Notes: generated from the sequence alone by a model not told the origin. DNA of 64,000 bases from Streptomyces sp. CG1 (GCF_041080625.1 NZ_CP163518.1:8921501-8985500), one strand, 5' to 3'; positions 35,785 to 45,213 are shown, counted from the stretch's first letter. Made by a program: numbers and translations.

Positions 35785-36456
35785 CTACGTCTCCTCAGGA
35801 TTCTCGGCGATCGCGGTCAGCGCTGCCAGATCCTTGACGATGAGGCTTCGGTATCCCGTGCTGATCACCCCGCGATCGCGCAACCGCTTCATCGCGCGCT
35901 CCAGTGTCGGCATGGTGGTGCTGACGATCGCCGCGAGTTCCGGCTGACCCACCAGGGCGTCGACAAGCACCCCCTCGGGCACTCGACGACCGTGCCCGTC
36001 GGCTAGTTCACACAGGGCAGCCGCCAGCCGGGTGAGGACGGGACTTCCGCCGATGTCAACCCGGTAGCGCGTAGTTCTGCGGAGCTTGATCGACAGATAA
36101 CGGCTGAGCGCTATGCCGGCCTCGGGGTCGGCTTTCAGCAAACGGAGGAACTCCGGCCCGGCGATTTCACGTACCACGGTGCGGCCGTCGGCGGCGGCAG
36201 TGGCGGACCGCGGTCCGCCGTCGAGTGCGGCCTGTTCTCCGAGCAGGTCGCCGCCGACTCTGATCGCCAGAAGTGTGGGGCGCCCCGCACGGGTGGTGCC
36301 GTGCACCTTGACGCACCCGTTGACAATCAGCAGCACATGATGGTCCGGACTGCCCTCGCCCAGCAGGGTCTCACCGTTCCGGTAGGCCCGGCGCGAGCCG
36401 AGATTCAGCAGTTCCTGGGCCGTGGCGGCAGGGGCCAGCGCCAGCAGCGAGTCCAT
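35785..36456 (-). CDS. Crp/Fnr-family transcriptional regulator
   Basis: The 223-residue protein has a cyclic-nucleotide-binding-like barrel (NGETLLGEGSPDHHVLLIVN, then GGDLLGEQAALDGGPRSATA) and a C-terminal winged helix (VGQPELAAIVSTTMPTLERA MKRLRDRGVI). The barrel resembles the typical cAMP-binding fold, with GEQAAL and an Arg in the phosphate-cassette position, so a nucleotide ligand is plausible. It has no N-terminal FNR cysteines. Neighbouring genes give no clear regulon. Confidence 0.88.
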   Translation of the reverse strand: MDSLLALAPAATAQELLNLGSRRAYRNGETLLGEGSPDHHVLLIVNGCVKVHGTTRAGRPTLLAIRVGGDLLGEQAALDGGPRSATAAADGRTVVREIAGPEFLRLLKADPEAGIALSRYLSIKLRRTTRYRVDIGGSPVLTRLAAALCELADGHGRRVPEGVLVDALVGQPELAAIVSTTMPTLERAMKRLRDRGVISTGYRSLIVKDLAALTAIAENPEET

Positions 36457-36502
36457 GGGCTAGCGTGTCGGCGGGAACGGCGCACTGTGGCTCGCGTTGC
36501 GT

Positions 36503-36742
36503 TCAGATCTCCTCGAAGAAGTCGCCATGCGCGGAGCCGTGATGGTCGTCGGTGCCCGACTCGTGGCCATGGCTGTTGCCGTGGCCGTGATCGTGGAGCG
36601 GTTCGAGGGCCGTGTCGGGGTCCGTGAACTCCTCGGCGAAGAACGCCGCACCGCCGACGGCCGCGGCGAGTGCCGAGGCGGCCAGGCCGGCCGCGGAGGC
36701 GGGACGGCGCGTGGAGGGCACTGCCACCGGCCAGGTCCACAC
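36503..36742 (-). CDS. Small His-rich membrane-associated protein (tentative)
   Basis: A GTG at 36742 would start 79 residues with one membrane segment (SAAGLAASALAAAVGGAAFF) and a C-terminus rich in His, Gly and Asp (PLHDHGHGNSHGHESGTDDH, then HGSAHGDFFEEI). Such tails bind divalent metals in other small proteins. No ribosome site is clear. A plus-strand frame overlapping its 5' part also has coding-like composition, so the call is uncertain. Confidence 0.35.
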   Translation of the reverse strand: MWTWPVAVPSTRRPASAAGLAASALAAAVGGAAFFAEEFTDPDTALEPLHDHGHGNSHGHESGTDDHHGSAHGDFFEEI

Positions 36743-37312
36743 ACGCGCCGAGAAGCCCACAACACCGTCATCCCTGACGGACAGCCGTTCGACGCCGCAC
36801 TGTATGACGCCGTCGACCGGCAGCCCGCACCGGATCCGGCCCGGCACCTCACCGTCGCCTCCACGGACATGACCGGCTACCGGGAGGGCGAGCGCTGGCT
36901 TCGCCGCCCGCAGGTTGTCCTGTACCGGCATCAGCCGGGCCTCTGAGAGCGGAGTGGAGCCGATCCTCGTTCTACGGGGCACCGCGTCGGCCGGGTGCTC
37001 GGAGGAATCGCGCCCCCGAGCACCCTCGGACCGGAACAGGACCTTCACCAGTTGACACGGGCAGGCGACGAGGAGGCGCGGGTACGGTCGAACCGTCGCC
37101 GTACCTCAGGCCCCGAGCAGGCAATTGGCCTGGGCTGACGCTGTCCTGCCGGGACCGGTGTTCGGGCCATCCATGCCGCTTCCACGGCGGGGATGGTACG
37201 CGCCCCCGACGACTGCCGGGACGCGCCACAGGGTCGGCCCCGAATCACAGAGATCCCACAAGAACCGCCCTTACGGTGCCTCGGCGGGAGTCGGCAAACG
37301 AGGGGGAGCACC
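36743..37312. other. Intergenic stretch with a coding-like plus-strand scrap
   Basis: Around 36755-36946 a plus-strand frame reads EAHNTVIPDGQPFDAALYDA and HLTVASTDMTGYREGERWLR, with high GC3 but no start. It may be the end of a lost gene. The remainder up to the kinase start at 37313 shows no gene; the kinase promoter should lie here. Confidence 0.3.
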
Positions 37313-38572
37313 GTGGATCGTTCACGTCGTCTGGGCGGACGCTACCGTCTGGAACAGGTCCTGGGTCGCGGGGGAATGGCCGAAGTATGGCTGGCGTACG
37401 ACGTGCTGCTGTTCCGCCCGGTCGCCGTGAAGACGCTCCGGCCGGAGCTGGCGGCCGATGCCGAACACTGGGCGCGTTTCCGCCGTGAAGTCGTCTCGGC
37501 GGCCCTGTTGGGCCACCCGTCCGTCGTGGCCGTGTATGACGCGGGCGAGGACACGATCGACGGCCGCCTCGTCCCGTATCTCGTGATGGAGTACGTCAAG
37601 GGCACCACGCTGCTCCAATTCGTGTGCGAGGCACGGCTCGCCGGACCCGAGCACGCCTTGCGACTCACCGCCGGCGTGCTGGAGGCGCTCGATCACGCCC
37701 ACCGCCACGGCATCGTCCACCGGGACATCAAACCGGCGAACGTCATGCTCTCCCACGAGGGCACGGTGAAGGTGACGGATTTCGGCATCGCCCGCTCGGT
37801 GGACCGGGCGGGTACGACCCTCACCCGCACCTCGGTGGTGGTGGGCACGGCCGAGTACCTCTCGCCGGAACAGGCTCGGGGCGAGCAGGTGGACGTCCGC
37901 ACCGACCTGTACTCGACCGGGTGCCTGCTGTACGAACTGCTCACCGGCCGCCCCCCGTTCACCGGTGACACGCCGCTGGCCGTGGCCATGAAGCACCTCT
38001 CGGAACCACCGGTGCCTCCCTCTGCCCATGCCCCGCAGCTGCCTGCCGTCTACGACACCGTGGTGCTGCGCGCGCTGGCCAAGGATCGTGCAGACCGGTA
38101 CCAGAGCGCCGAAGAGATGCGCGATGCCATCGGGGAGGTACTGGCAGGCCGTGCCACGGCGGTCACCCCGGCGCTTCCGGCTGCGCCTGTGACGGTTCGG
38201 CACACCCAGCCACCGCCGCCCCGGGATCTGCGGAAAGAGCGCCCTGCGCGCCGACGGCGCATCCGCCGGCCACTCCAGGCGATGGCGGTGCTGCTGGCGG
38301 CCGCCGCGTGCATCTACGTGATCAACGGATCCCATGCCCCTGCTCGTCCCCGGGTCGCGGCACCTTCGTTGATGGGCGAGACGATGAGCGAAGCCCGGTC
38401 GAGTGCCCAGGCCGTCGGCGTACGCGTCCAGCCCATCCGGCACCGGGTGTGCCCTCACCCCGGCACGCCCGTCGGCCGGGTATGTGAGCAGACGCCCTCG
38501 CCCGGCAGCCAGGTGCCACGTCACGCCATCCTGCGGGTCACCCTGTCTCCCGGCACACCTCATCAGAGGTAG
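37313..38572 (+). CDS. Serine/threonine protein kinase with one PASTA-like domain
   Basis: The GTG at 37313 follows AGGGGGAG and gives 419 residues. The kinase domain has the glycine loop GRGGMAEVW, Lys40 in VAVKTLRPE, the catalytic HRDIKPANV (Asp138) and DFG (Asp156). TAEYLSPEQARGEQVDVRTD marks the activation segment. A basic juxtamembrane stretch, one membrane segment (LQAMAVLLAAAACIYVI) and a single external PASTA-like repeat (APSLMGETMSEARSSAQAVG, then RVCEQTPSPGSQVP) follow. PknB-type kinases usually have three or four PASTA units, so this is a short form. A 420-bp copy of its 3' part occurs at 48897. Confidence 0.92.
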   Translation: MDRSRRLGGRYRLEQVLGRGGMAEVWLAYDVLLFRPVAVKTLRPELAADAEHWARFRREVVSAALLGHPSVVAVYDAGEDTIDGRLVPYLVMEYVKGTTLLQFVCEARLAGPEHALRLTAGVLEALDHAHRHGIVHRDIKPANVMLSHEGTVKVTDFGIARSVDRAGTTLTRTSVVVGTAEYLSPEQARGEQVDVRTDLYSTGCLLYELLTGRPPFTGDTPLAVAMKHLSEPPVPPSAHAPQLPAVYDTVVLRALAKDRADRYQSAEEMRDAIGEVLAGRATAVTPALPAAPVTVRHTQPPPPRDLRKERPARRRRIRRPLQAMAVLLAAAACIYVINGSHAPARPRVAAPSLMGETMSEARSSAQAVGVRVQPIRHRVCPHPGTPVGRVCEQTPSPGSQVPRHAILRVTLSPGTPHQR

Positions 38573-38915
38573 AGCTTCCCTTGCGCCACCACGACCGTAT
38601 CGTCGGCCGTCAACTCACCCCTGTGAACGGCTCGCAGGGAGGAGCCCCGGACAGGGGACACGGAACATGCGAGCGGGCCATGGCGCTGGCCCTCCGTATG
38701 AAGGCCCGGCTCAGAGCCACCTTCTGCCCCCGGTCACATGATCCGGCGGACAGGCCCTGAGAGCCCGCGCGGCGCAGGCCGTACTCGTCGGTGCCCCGCT
38801 GCCGACGATGTCGAGCCGGGAGTGGTTCATCCGGCAGGGTGCGGCGTTCCTCACGAGGCGACGTCGGCAATCCGGTAGGGGAATCACTCGAAGATCACGT
38901 AACATCCGGTGCGAA
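38573..38915. other. Intergenic stretch, no gene recognised
   Basis: No frame shows conserved motifs. The right end contains the promoter for the secreted protein at 39006. Confidence 0.3.
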
Positions 38916-38945
38916 TTGACCAACTGTCGCAGTTGCCCGCTTAGT
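38916..38945 (+). promoter_or_regulatory. Promoter with a palindromic spacer
   Basis: TTGACC at 38916-38921 and CTTAGT at 38940-38945 are 18 bases apart. Inside the spacer lies CAACTGTCGCAGTTG (38921-38935), a perfect inverted repeat of six bases per arm. It may be an operator overlapping the promoter of the gene at 39006. Confidence 0.5.
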
Positions 38946-39005
38946 TGGAGAATCCTCCACGCCTCGACCAAGGGTGACCGCGCAAGGGGGAAGGAAGAAA
39001 CCAAG

Positions 39006-39434
39006 ATGACGTCATCCAGTCTCCGCCGACGCGTCGCCGGAACCGCAGCCACCGTTCTTCTGATCGGTGCCGGCGCCCTGGCGACGGCGCCTTCGGCGGC
39101 GGCCAAGGCCAACCTGCTGTCCATCGACAAGGTGTCGCTGCACACCCCCGGCCTGCAGGTGAAGGTCACCTACTCCTGCGACGTCGGCATGGACCACGAA
39201 CTCGTGGCCAACGCGACGACGCTCAATCACAGCCCCCACGACCAGTCCATCGCTGCGGGCACCGTCAAGAAGGACCAGCTGGTCTGCGACTACAACGACC
39301 ATGTCGCGCTGGTGACCATGCGCCCGGGCGCAGGCGCGCACTTCGACAAGGGGGACAAGGTCAAGGTCACCGTCTTCTACTTCGACAACGACGGGTTCCG
39401 GTACGGCGACGAGGAGACGGTCGCCGTCCTGTAG
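39006..39434 (+). CDS. Small secreted protein of unknown function
   Basis: The 142-residue product has a clear signal peptide (RRRVAGTAATVLLIGAGALA, cleavage after PSAAA near residue 33). The mature part of about 108 residues looks like a beta-sandwich: VSLHTPGLQVKVTYSCDVGM, ATTLNHSPHDQSIAAGTVKK, LVCDYNDHVALVTM and VKVTVFYFDNDGFRYGDEET. The two cysteines probably form a disulfide. Ribosome site GGGGAAGGAAG. No enzymatic motif is seen. The gene stands alone with a palindromic promoter. Confidence 0.8.
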   Translation: MTSSSLRRRVAGTAATVLLIGAGALATAPSAAAKANLLSIDKVSLHTPGLQVKVTYSCDVGMDHELVANATTLNHSPHDQSIAAGTVKKDQLVCDYNDHVALVTMRPGAGAHFDKGDKVKVTVFYFDNDGFRYGDEETVAVL

Positions 39435-39701
39435 GACAGGTCCCGCCCCGGCAGGCGGCGCGCGGCCGGAGACCGGGCATGTCGCCGGCCGGGGCGGTCC
39501 GCACGTGCTGGGAGCTGCCTCCAGGCGGTCCGTCCGGCAAGATCCGCCGAGCAGACCCTGGGCGAGCCGGGGCTGAGGCAGGCTGATCGGACCGGGGCGG
39601 CTTGCCCCGGTGAGTACGCTGGTATGGGCGTTGACCGGGGAACTGCGGAACCGGCTTCGGCGTCCTGGTTGTAGACCTGAGCTCGGGGCGGGAGCGTTGG
39701 C

Positions 39702-40034
39702 ATGGCTACGAGGATCTCGGTGACCGTCAAAGGGCCGACCGGTCTGGACGATCCGGACCGGATGCTTGACGAGCTGGAGGCGGAGACCGGTCTGTCGTGG
39801 CGTTCGTCGGCCGTCGACGACGGCAAGGTGCTGACCGGCGGCATCGTCGAGATCGTCCTCGTGGCCGTGGTCGGCAAGGCGACCGAGATGACCGTGTCTG
39901 CCGCGGTGGACGCCGTGAAGCGGGTTGTCGAGCGCTGGCGCGGTGAGCGGCTGGATCCGCCCGAGACTTCGGTCGGCACCCAGTCCGTAGCCGACGTGGC
40001 CGCGGAGCCGACGGCGGAAGGGCTGGACGGCTGA
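39702..40034 (+). CDS. EACC1-like small protein, first gene of the caspase operon
   Basis: The 110-residue protein has an N-terminal strand region (RISVTVKGPTGLDDPDRMLD), a hydrophobic segment (GGIVEIVLVAVVGKATEMTV) and an Arg-Trp helix (VKRVVERWRGERL). This order matches the 'effector-associated constant component 1' (EACC1) proteins that accompany caspase and other effectors in actinobacterial conflict loci, as I recall them. The match is by pattern only. Its stop is one base before the start of the caspase gene, so translation is coupled. A likely role is to tether or control the protease. Confidence 0.6.
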   Translation: MATRISVTVKGPTGLDDPDRMLDELEAETGLSWRSSAVDDGKVLTGGIVEIVLVAVVGKATEMTVSAAVDAVKRVVERWRGERLDPPETSVGTQSVADVAAEPTAEGLDG

Positions 40035-40035
40035 G

Positions 40036-41064
40036 ATGGCGTCTCGTGCGGTGGTGATAGGACCGGCGAGTTACGCCGCCAATTCGGGGATGGACGGCCA
40101 TCCGCCGATCGGTGCGAGCGCGCGTATGTACGGCGAGGTGCTCGCGGGCGACGAGATGTGGGGTACCGACTGCTGCCGGGTCCTGACCGAGGACGAGGTC
40201 CAGACGGCTGACGGCGTGATGAGGGCGTTGCAGGAGGCCGCGGACGAGACGGGGCCCGACGACATCTTCCTGGTGGTGTATGTCGGCCACGGCCAGTACT
40301 GGAGTGACGTTCCCGGCGCGCAGGTCCATTTCTCCGTGGGCTCGTCCCACCGGGACAAGCCATGGACCTGGCTCTCCAGTTGGTACGTCTACCGCGTCAT
40401 GCGCAAGGCCAGGGCGAGGCTGAAGGTTCTGATCGCCGATTGCTGTTACTCGAACCTGCTGCCTCAACTGGGGGAGGAGCCCGTCCTTCCCGGAGTCCTG
40501 GGCGCGCTGGACGAGGGCACCTGTGTGTTCACGGCCGTCAAGAATGCCAGTTTCGCGCCTGCTGACGGTTGCTCAGCGCTGCCGGGGAATCTCTCGAAGT
40601 GCACACCGTTCAGCGGGCATCTGCTGCACATACTGCAGGACGGCACGAAGGACCACAATCACCAGCTCACCATCGGCCTCCTGCGGGAGGCGGTGAAGAA
40701 GGAGATGGAGAACTGCACAGGTGCCCAGCACCAGGTACCGAGGATGTCGCTGAACGACGCCCGTGACGGCACCCCGCTCTTCACCAACCAGATGGAGCTC
40801 AAGAAGCGCGACCCGGTCCCGCAACTCCCGGTCGAGCCTGCGGACTGGGTCAAGACGTTGATGATGGACCGCGACTCCCGTCTCCATGAACTGCTGAAGG
40901 ACGAGCGGAAGACCGGCGACGTGGTCGCTCTGCTCAGCTCCAGGCCGGATGAGGCCAGCCGGCATCTCGCGCGGCACATCGACGTCAGGGCCAACCAGGC
41001 GTTCAACTCGCCCCATGCCTTTGCCCGCTACTGGAACCAGGTGGAGAAAGCACTGCGCGTATGA
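40036..41064 (+). CDS. Caspase-like cysteine protease (peptidase C14 family)
   Basis: The 342-residue protein opens with the caspase p20 strand order: RAVVIGPASYAANSGMDGHP, a helix, then DDIFLVVYVGHGQYW with the catalytic His at residue 85. KVLIADCCYSN gives the catalytic Cys at about residue 137 in the DCC context of metacaspases. An 'ASFAPADG' segment follows, as in bacterial caspase-like proteases. From about residue 260 a helical C-terminal extension (LHELLKDERKTGDVVALLSS) may be an adaptor. The gene overlaps its downstream neighbour by four bases (ATGA). Caspase-type proteases in bacteria act in signalling or programmed cell death on sensing infection or damage. Confidence 0.85.
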   Translation: MASRAVVIGPASYAANSGMDGHPPIGASARMYGEVLAGDEMWGTDCCRVLTEDEVQTADGVMRALQEAADETGPDDIFLVVYVGHGQYWSDVPGAQVHFSVGSSHRDKPWTWLSSWYVYRVMRKARARLKVLIADCCYSNLLPQLGEEPVLPGVLGALDEGTCVFTAVKNASFAPADGCSALPGNLSKCTPFSGHLLHILQDGTKDHNHQLTIGLLREAVKKEMENCTGAQHQVPRMSLNDARDGTPLFTNQMELKKRDPVPQLPVEPADWVKTLMMDRDSRLHELLKDERKTGDVVALLSSRPDEASRHLARHIDVRANQAFNSPHAFARYWNQVEKALRV

Positions 41065-42782
41065 CGGAGGGCCAGAAGGCCGCGGGCTCCGGCGTGGCCA
41101 GACGTTCCGAGGATGACGGCGCGACAGAGCCGTGGCGCTTCGGCTATGAGTGGGTGACCAAGTGCTCGGTCGCCGACTTCAGGGAGCGCATGCAGGCCAT
41201 GAGGGAGGGCGAGCAGCCCGTCACCGAGAGCAGCGAGAGGCCCCGGCCCGCCAACGCGATCAGGGCCCTGCACGCGTTCGCCATGCTCAGCAGCATCGAC
41301 CGGCTCATCGAATGCGCGGTGAGTTTCGACTACCGGGACGCCGTCAACATGGTGGCCACGGCGGCGCTGAGCCGGAACATCATCCATGCCGCGGAACTCG
41401 CCATCCGGCAATGGGATGCCGAGCGCGCGAATGAGGGCCGGTGCCCGCGGCTGACGGACGGCGTCATCCATGACATCGCCTGCCAGCGGACGGTGCTCGA
41501 CGTCGCCGTCTTCGTCCGGGAGTGCCGTGACGCCGGAAAGAGCGAGCTGGTGGACAGGACGCTGCGCGTGTTCACCACACCGAGTTCGGGGCGGACCAAT
41601 CTCGACAAGGCCCTCCTCTACATCGCGCTGCGTGACGAGAGGTGCGGGGAAGAGGCCGCCGAGCTCCTCCGGCAGACCCTCGTCGCGATCACCGAGCACG
41701 TGCACGTGCCGTTGCAGTCCTCGTACACCGTTCCCAGGGAGTTCCAGGATCTCGCCGGCGCGCTCCACCAGCTCAGTCCCTCCGAGCGGATCCTGGAGGA
41801 GTGGGTCGACGCACAGTTGCGGATTCCGGATCACGTACCCGAGACACGACGGATCGTCGCCCATCTGATCGCCACCCGGACCGACAGCCCCGACACTCTC
41901 GTGGAGCATGTCGGCAAACGGCTGTCCCAGCACGACATCGCGGAAATCTGCGGCCAGTTGGCCAGGCAGGGGTCCTCCGAGAAGTGCGTCCTGATCCGCG
42001 AGCACGCCGCATCGCGCGACAACGTGGAGCACCTGGCGGAGATCGTCATCACCTGGCACCGCTCAGAGGCTCTCACCAGGACGACCAAAGACCTGCTCGC
42101 CGACATCGTGGCCAGGGGGACGGCGCGAGGGGCCGGGCCGCGCTCGGCGGTGGAACTCGACTACCTGGACACGGTCCTGGGCAACTTCAACGCCCAGCCG
42201 GAATGCAGGAGGCTGCTGCGTATCGCCGCCGCGGCGCACACGGACGGCCGCTCCGGAACCGAGCTGGCCGATCTGCTGGTCAGGATCGAGCGGCCGAGGG
42301 ACCGCAACCGAGTGGCGCAGACGATCGCCCAGAAACTGGCCGCGCGCGTCCTCGAACAGGGCGCCGACGCCGGGCTTTTCGTCGAGTACGTCAGAGGGCT
42401 GCGCGGCCATGGCCGCGCCGAGGCCGTCGATCTGGCCTGCAAGGAACTGGCGGACCCGTCCCACTCCGTCGGGGTGCGCCGGGGTTCGGGTGCGGTCATC
42501 GCCGAGATCGCCGCCTGCCTGTACGGCGCAGGGCTGCCCCGCGACGGCTGGGACCTGCTCGAACGATGCCTGGAGAACGAGCAGCGTGTCACCCCTCAGG
42601 GCGTGGCGCTGGTCGTCGACCGGCTGCGCACCAGCACGATGGAGGAAGAGGACAGGTATTTCCTGCTCCGTGCCACCGTGGGCCGCTGGTCCGACACGAA
42701 CCGCCGGGAGGAGGCGGTCGAGGAGTTGCGCGGCAGGGGATTCGAGACGGAGGCCACGGAGGTCATTCGTTCGCTGCGTTAG
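41061..42782 (+). CDS. Helical-repeat protein coupled to the caspase
   Basis: The 573-residue protein is almost all alpha-helix, with repeated helix pairs (for example IDRLIECAVSFDYRDAVNMV, HIPDHVPETRRIVAHLI-type pairs and LLRIAAAAHTDGRSGTELAD). It probably forms an alpha-solenoid. There is no nuclease, ATPase or helix-turn-helix motif. Start overlap ATGA with the caspase gene implies fixed stoichiometry. The likely role is a scaffold, sensor or substrate of the protease. It ends overlapping the 3' end of the convergent APC transporter gene by 20 bases. Confidence 0.7.
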   Translation: MTEGQKAAGSGVARRSEDDGATEPWRFGYEWVTKCSVADFRERMQAMREGEQPVTESSERPRPANAIRALHAFAMLSSIDRLIECAVSFDYRDAVNMVATAALSRNIIHAAELAIRQWDAERANEGRCPRLTDGVIHDIACQRTVLDVAVFVRECRDAGKSELVDRTLRVFTTPSSGRTNLDKALLYIALRDERCGEEAAELLRQTLVAITEHVHVPLQSSYTVPREFQDLAGALHQLSPSERILEEWVDAQLRIPDHVPETRRIVAHLIATRTDSPDTLVEHVGKRLSQHDIAEICGQLARQGSSEKCVLIREHAASRDNVEHLAEIVITWHRSEALTRTTKDLLADIVARGTARGAGPRSAVELDYLDTVLGNFNAQPECRRLLRIAAAAHTDGRSGTELADLLVRIERPRDRNRVAQTIAQKLAARVLEQGADAGLFVEYVRGLRGHGRAEAVDLACKELADPSHSVGVRRGSGAVIAEIAACLYGAGLPRDGWDLLERCLENEQRVTPQGVALVVDRLRTSTMEEEDRYFLLRATVGRWSDTNRREEAVEELRGRGFETEATEVIRSLR

Positions 42783-44481
42783 CAGCCACGGCGGGGCGGC
42801 CGGTGCCCGGAGCCGGCAGCATGGGCGCCACTTCGGCCATGTGACGTCTGGACGCGCTGACCAAGCCCTCGAAGGCCACGAGCGCCGCAGCGACGGCCAG
42901 GAAGCCCCCCAGGAGCTTGGGGAGGACTCCGACCGAGGAATCGCCCAGCAGTGTCAGTAGCGTCAGCACCGCGAGATGGCCGACCAGCCAGAGCCCAGCC
43001 TGGGCGGCGGGACTGGTGCGCCAGTGCCGGAACAGTGTCACGTGCACCTTGGCGTCGTACATCCGGCCGAAGGCGGGCAGCCACCGGGCGAGGATCGGCA
43101 GGCACAGCAGCAGGGCGCAGCCCACCGTGAGGGTCGCCATGCCTCGCCACAGGGGGGCCCAGCCCGCCCCGTAGAGGATCAGTGCGATCAGGGCGAAACC
43201 GGTCCGCGCCAGGACCTCGCGGGCGCCGCGCCGCACGCGGGACCAGCCGGTCAGGTGGTCGCGGAGCGACACGAGGACGACGCCCGGGACGGCGTAGACG
43301 ACCAGCGTCAGGACTCCGGTGATCGCGACGAGAGAGCTCCAGCTGCCGCCGACCGCCAGCAACGCGATGCTCGCGACGAAGAAGTCGACGACCAGGACCA
43401 GCCAGTACACGTCGTACCGCCGCTTCAGGGAGGCCTTGCGGGCGGTTTGCAGCCCGCGGTGCGTGAGATGGGCCCGGCTGAGGGCTGCCACCTCGCGGGT
43501 GAGCGCATGGGCGAAGACGAGTCCCGCGCCCATGGGTGAGATCACGGCGCCGATCCTGAGCAGCCACCCGAGCCACCACAGGGAGAGGGCGAAGGCGAAC
43601 TGGGCATAGGGCGACGGCTCGATGTCGGCCGGACTCCAGTAGGACGCCTGATACTTCGTGAAGACGACCTGAAGCGATATGTACAGCACCATCGCCCCGA
43701 TGATCGTTCCGAAGACCGCCCTGCGGAGCCGGGCCGCCTCGCCGATTCCCCGTCCCCACCGCTTGATGTTCCCGGCGAAGTCCAGCGGTCCCTGGAAGCC
43801 GACGTAGGCGAAGATCACGCCGCTGCCGACGACCGCTGCCAAGGCGGCGCCGGCGCCTTTTCCCGTGCCGCCACTCGCGTGGGGACTGTGGTGGTCGAAG
43901 CCGGCCGTGATCAGCAGCGCGACGGTCAGGACAGGGACGATGACCTTCACGACCGTCAGCCAGGAGTTGATCCTGAAGAAGATCCGCGGGGTCGCCAGGT
44001 TCACCGCGGAGATCGCCGCCATGAACACCAGCGCGTAGCCCCAGCCTTTGAGGGTGAGCGCCTGGGAGGAGTCCAGGAGCCCGTGGACCTTCCAGGACAA
44101 GCCCTTCGTCATCGCGACGGCCTCACTGGAGAGGTTGATCGCGTAGAAGATCCACAGGCCGGCCGCGACCACCGTCGCCACCAGCGCGCCGCTGCTCTGC
44201 AGCGGCAGGAATATCAGCCCGCCGGTCTTGGGGGCGACGGTGCCCAACTCGACCATGACCGCAGCGATGAGCAGCATGAGCAGGCCGCCGAACACCCAGG
44301 CCAGGTAGGCGTCCGAACCGGCCCGGCGGAACGCGTCGTCCGCGCCCAGCAGCCAGCCGGAACCGATCATGCCCCCAGCCGCCAGGCCGACGAGGTGGAA
44401 CACCGACAGCCGCCGCTGCTCGTCCTCGTCCTCGGCCCGCACCGGCTGCCGTCCCTCAGGCTTCAATTCCCGGACAGTCAT
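42763..44481 (-). CDS. APC-superfamily amino acid permease
   Basis: From the ATG at 44481 the protein has 572 residues and about twelve to fourteen membrane helices. The APC signature lies at LSVFHLVGLAAGGMIGSGWL, and GGLIFLPLQSSGALVATVVA, VVGSGVIFAYVGFQGPLDFA and GAVISPMGAGLVFAHALTRE follow. An upstream in-frame ATG at 44523 would add 14 residues. The C-terminal end is longer than in standard amino acid permeases, with extra helices and a basic tail. The substrate is unknown. It is convergent with the caspase operon. Confidence 0.85.
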   Translation of the reverse strand: MTVRELKPEGRQPVRAEDEDEQRRLSVFHLVGLAAGGMIGSGWLLGADDAFRRAGSDAYLAWVFGGLLMLLIAAVMVELGTVAPKTGGLIFLPLQSSGALVATVVAAGLWIFYAINLSSEAVAMTKGLSWKVHGLLDSSQALTLKGWGYALVFMAAISAVNLATPRIFFRINSWLTVVKVIVPVLTVALLITAGFDHHSPHASGGTGKGAGAALAAVVGSGVIFAYVGFQGPLDFAGNIKRWGRGIGEAARLRRAVFGTIIGAMVLYISLQVVFTKYQASYWSPADIEPSPYAQFAFALSLWWLGWLLRIGAVISPMGAGLVFAHALTREVAALSRAHLTHRGLQTARKASLKRRYDVYWLVLVVDFFVASIALLAVGGSWSSLVAITGVLTLVVYAVPGVVLVSLRDHLTGWSRVRRGAREVLARTGFALIALILYGAGWAPLWRGMATLTVGCALLLCLPILARWLPAFGRMYDAKVHVTLFRHWRTSPAAQAGLWLVGHLAVLTLLTLLGDSSVGVLPKLLGGFLAVAAALVAFEGLVSASRRHMAEVAPMLPAPGTGRPAVAANAANE

Positions 44482-44712
44482 CCGCCCTGTTCCCCCGCGT
44501 AGCATCGGCAGATCCTCACGCACAGTGGCGAACAGGGTACTGGTCGGAGGGGACCGAGGAAACGCGTTTGCGCGCAGGTACGCACGGGCCCGGCGTTTCT
44601 GCCGCTCGCCGCCGTGGCCGGCGTGGAACTTGCCATGCCGATGCCGACCCGGCTGACCGCCGATACCGGCATGGTGACGAAGGCGGCGCCGAAGACTGCA
44701 GGGCGGGGGCTG

Positions 44713-44760
44713 GGATCTCGACCGGGTAAGGCCTGCGATCTCGACCGGGTAGTGCTGCAG
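44713..44760. repeat. Short tandem repeat
   Basis: GATCTCGACCGGGTAAGGCC is followed within 26 bases by GATCTCGACCGGGTAGTGCT. The unit is about 25 bp. It lies at the edge of an IS5 remnant. Confidence 0.45.
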
Positions 44761-44761
44761 A

Positions 44762-45182
44762 TCAGCTGTCGTGGGTGTTGGCGGCCGAGACGCCGACGAC
44801 CAGGGGGAGTCCGTTCGCGTCCGACAGGACGTGCATCCTGGAACCCGGCCTAATCCGGTCCACGGGGCTCGGACCTGTGAGTTCGCCCTTCTTTAGACCG
44901 CACGCGAGCGGAGTCGAGGACCACGCGCGAGACGTCAATGAGGCTGGCTTCATCGAGCCGATGCAGCACCGCCTCATGCAGCCGGCCCCACAACCCGGCC
45001 CGCGACCAGGTCAGGAACCGGCGGTGCGCGGTGGACTTCGATATCCCGAAACACGGCGGCCCCTCTTCGGCCGGTGGCTCGGTGAGGGTCAGGAGCACGG
45101 TCCGGGCAGCGCTGTCCGTTCCACTGCCCAGAGGGTGGTGCAGGGCCGGGTCTGTGGCTGTGCCGGGCTGGACGGGTTTCAT
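44762..45182 (-). pseudogene. IS5-family transposase remnant
   Basis: The first frame includes GISKSTAHRRFLTWSRAGLW and EAVLHRLDEASLIDVSRVVL with DSARV (first Asp). A frameshift near 44900 leads to KKGELTGPSPVDRIRPGSRM and HVLSDANGLPLVVGVSAANT, then HDS and a stop. The second Asp and Glu are missing. It is a truncated copy. Confidence 0.65.
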
Positions 45183-45213
45183 CGTGAGCGGGGGCGGCGG
45201 GCATGGGGGAGAC

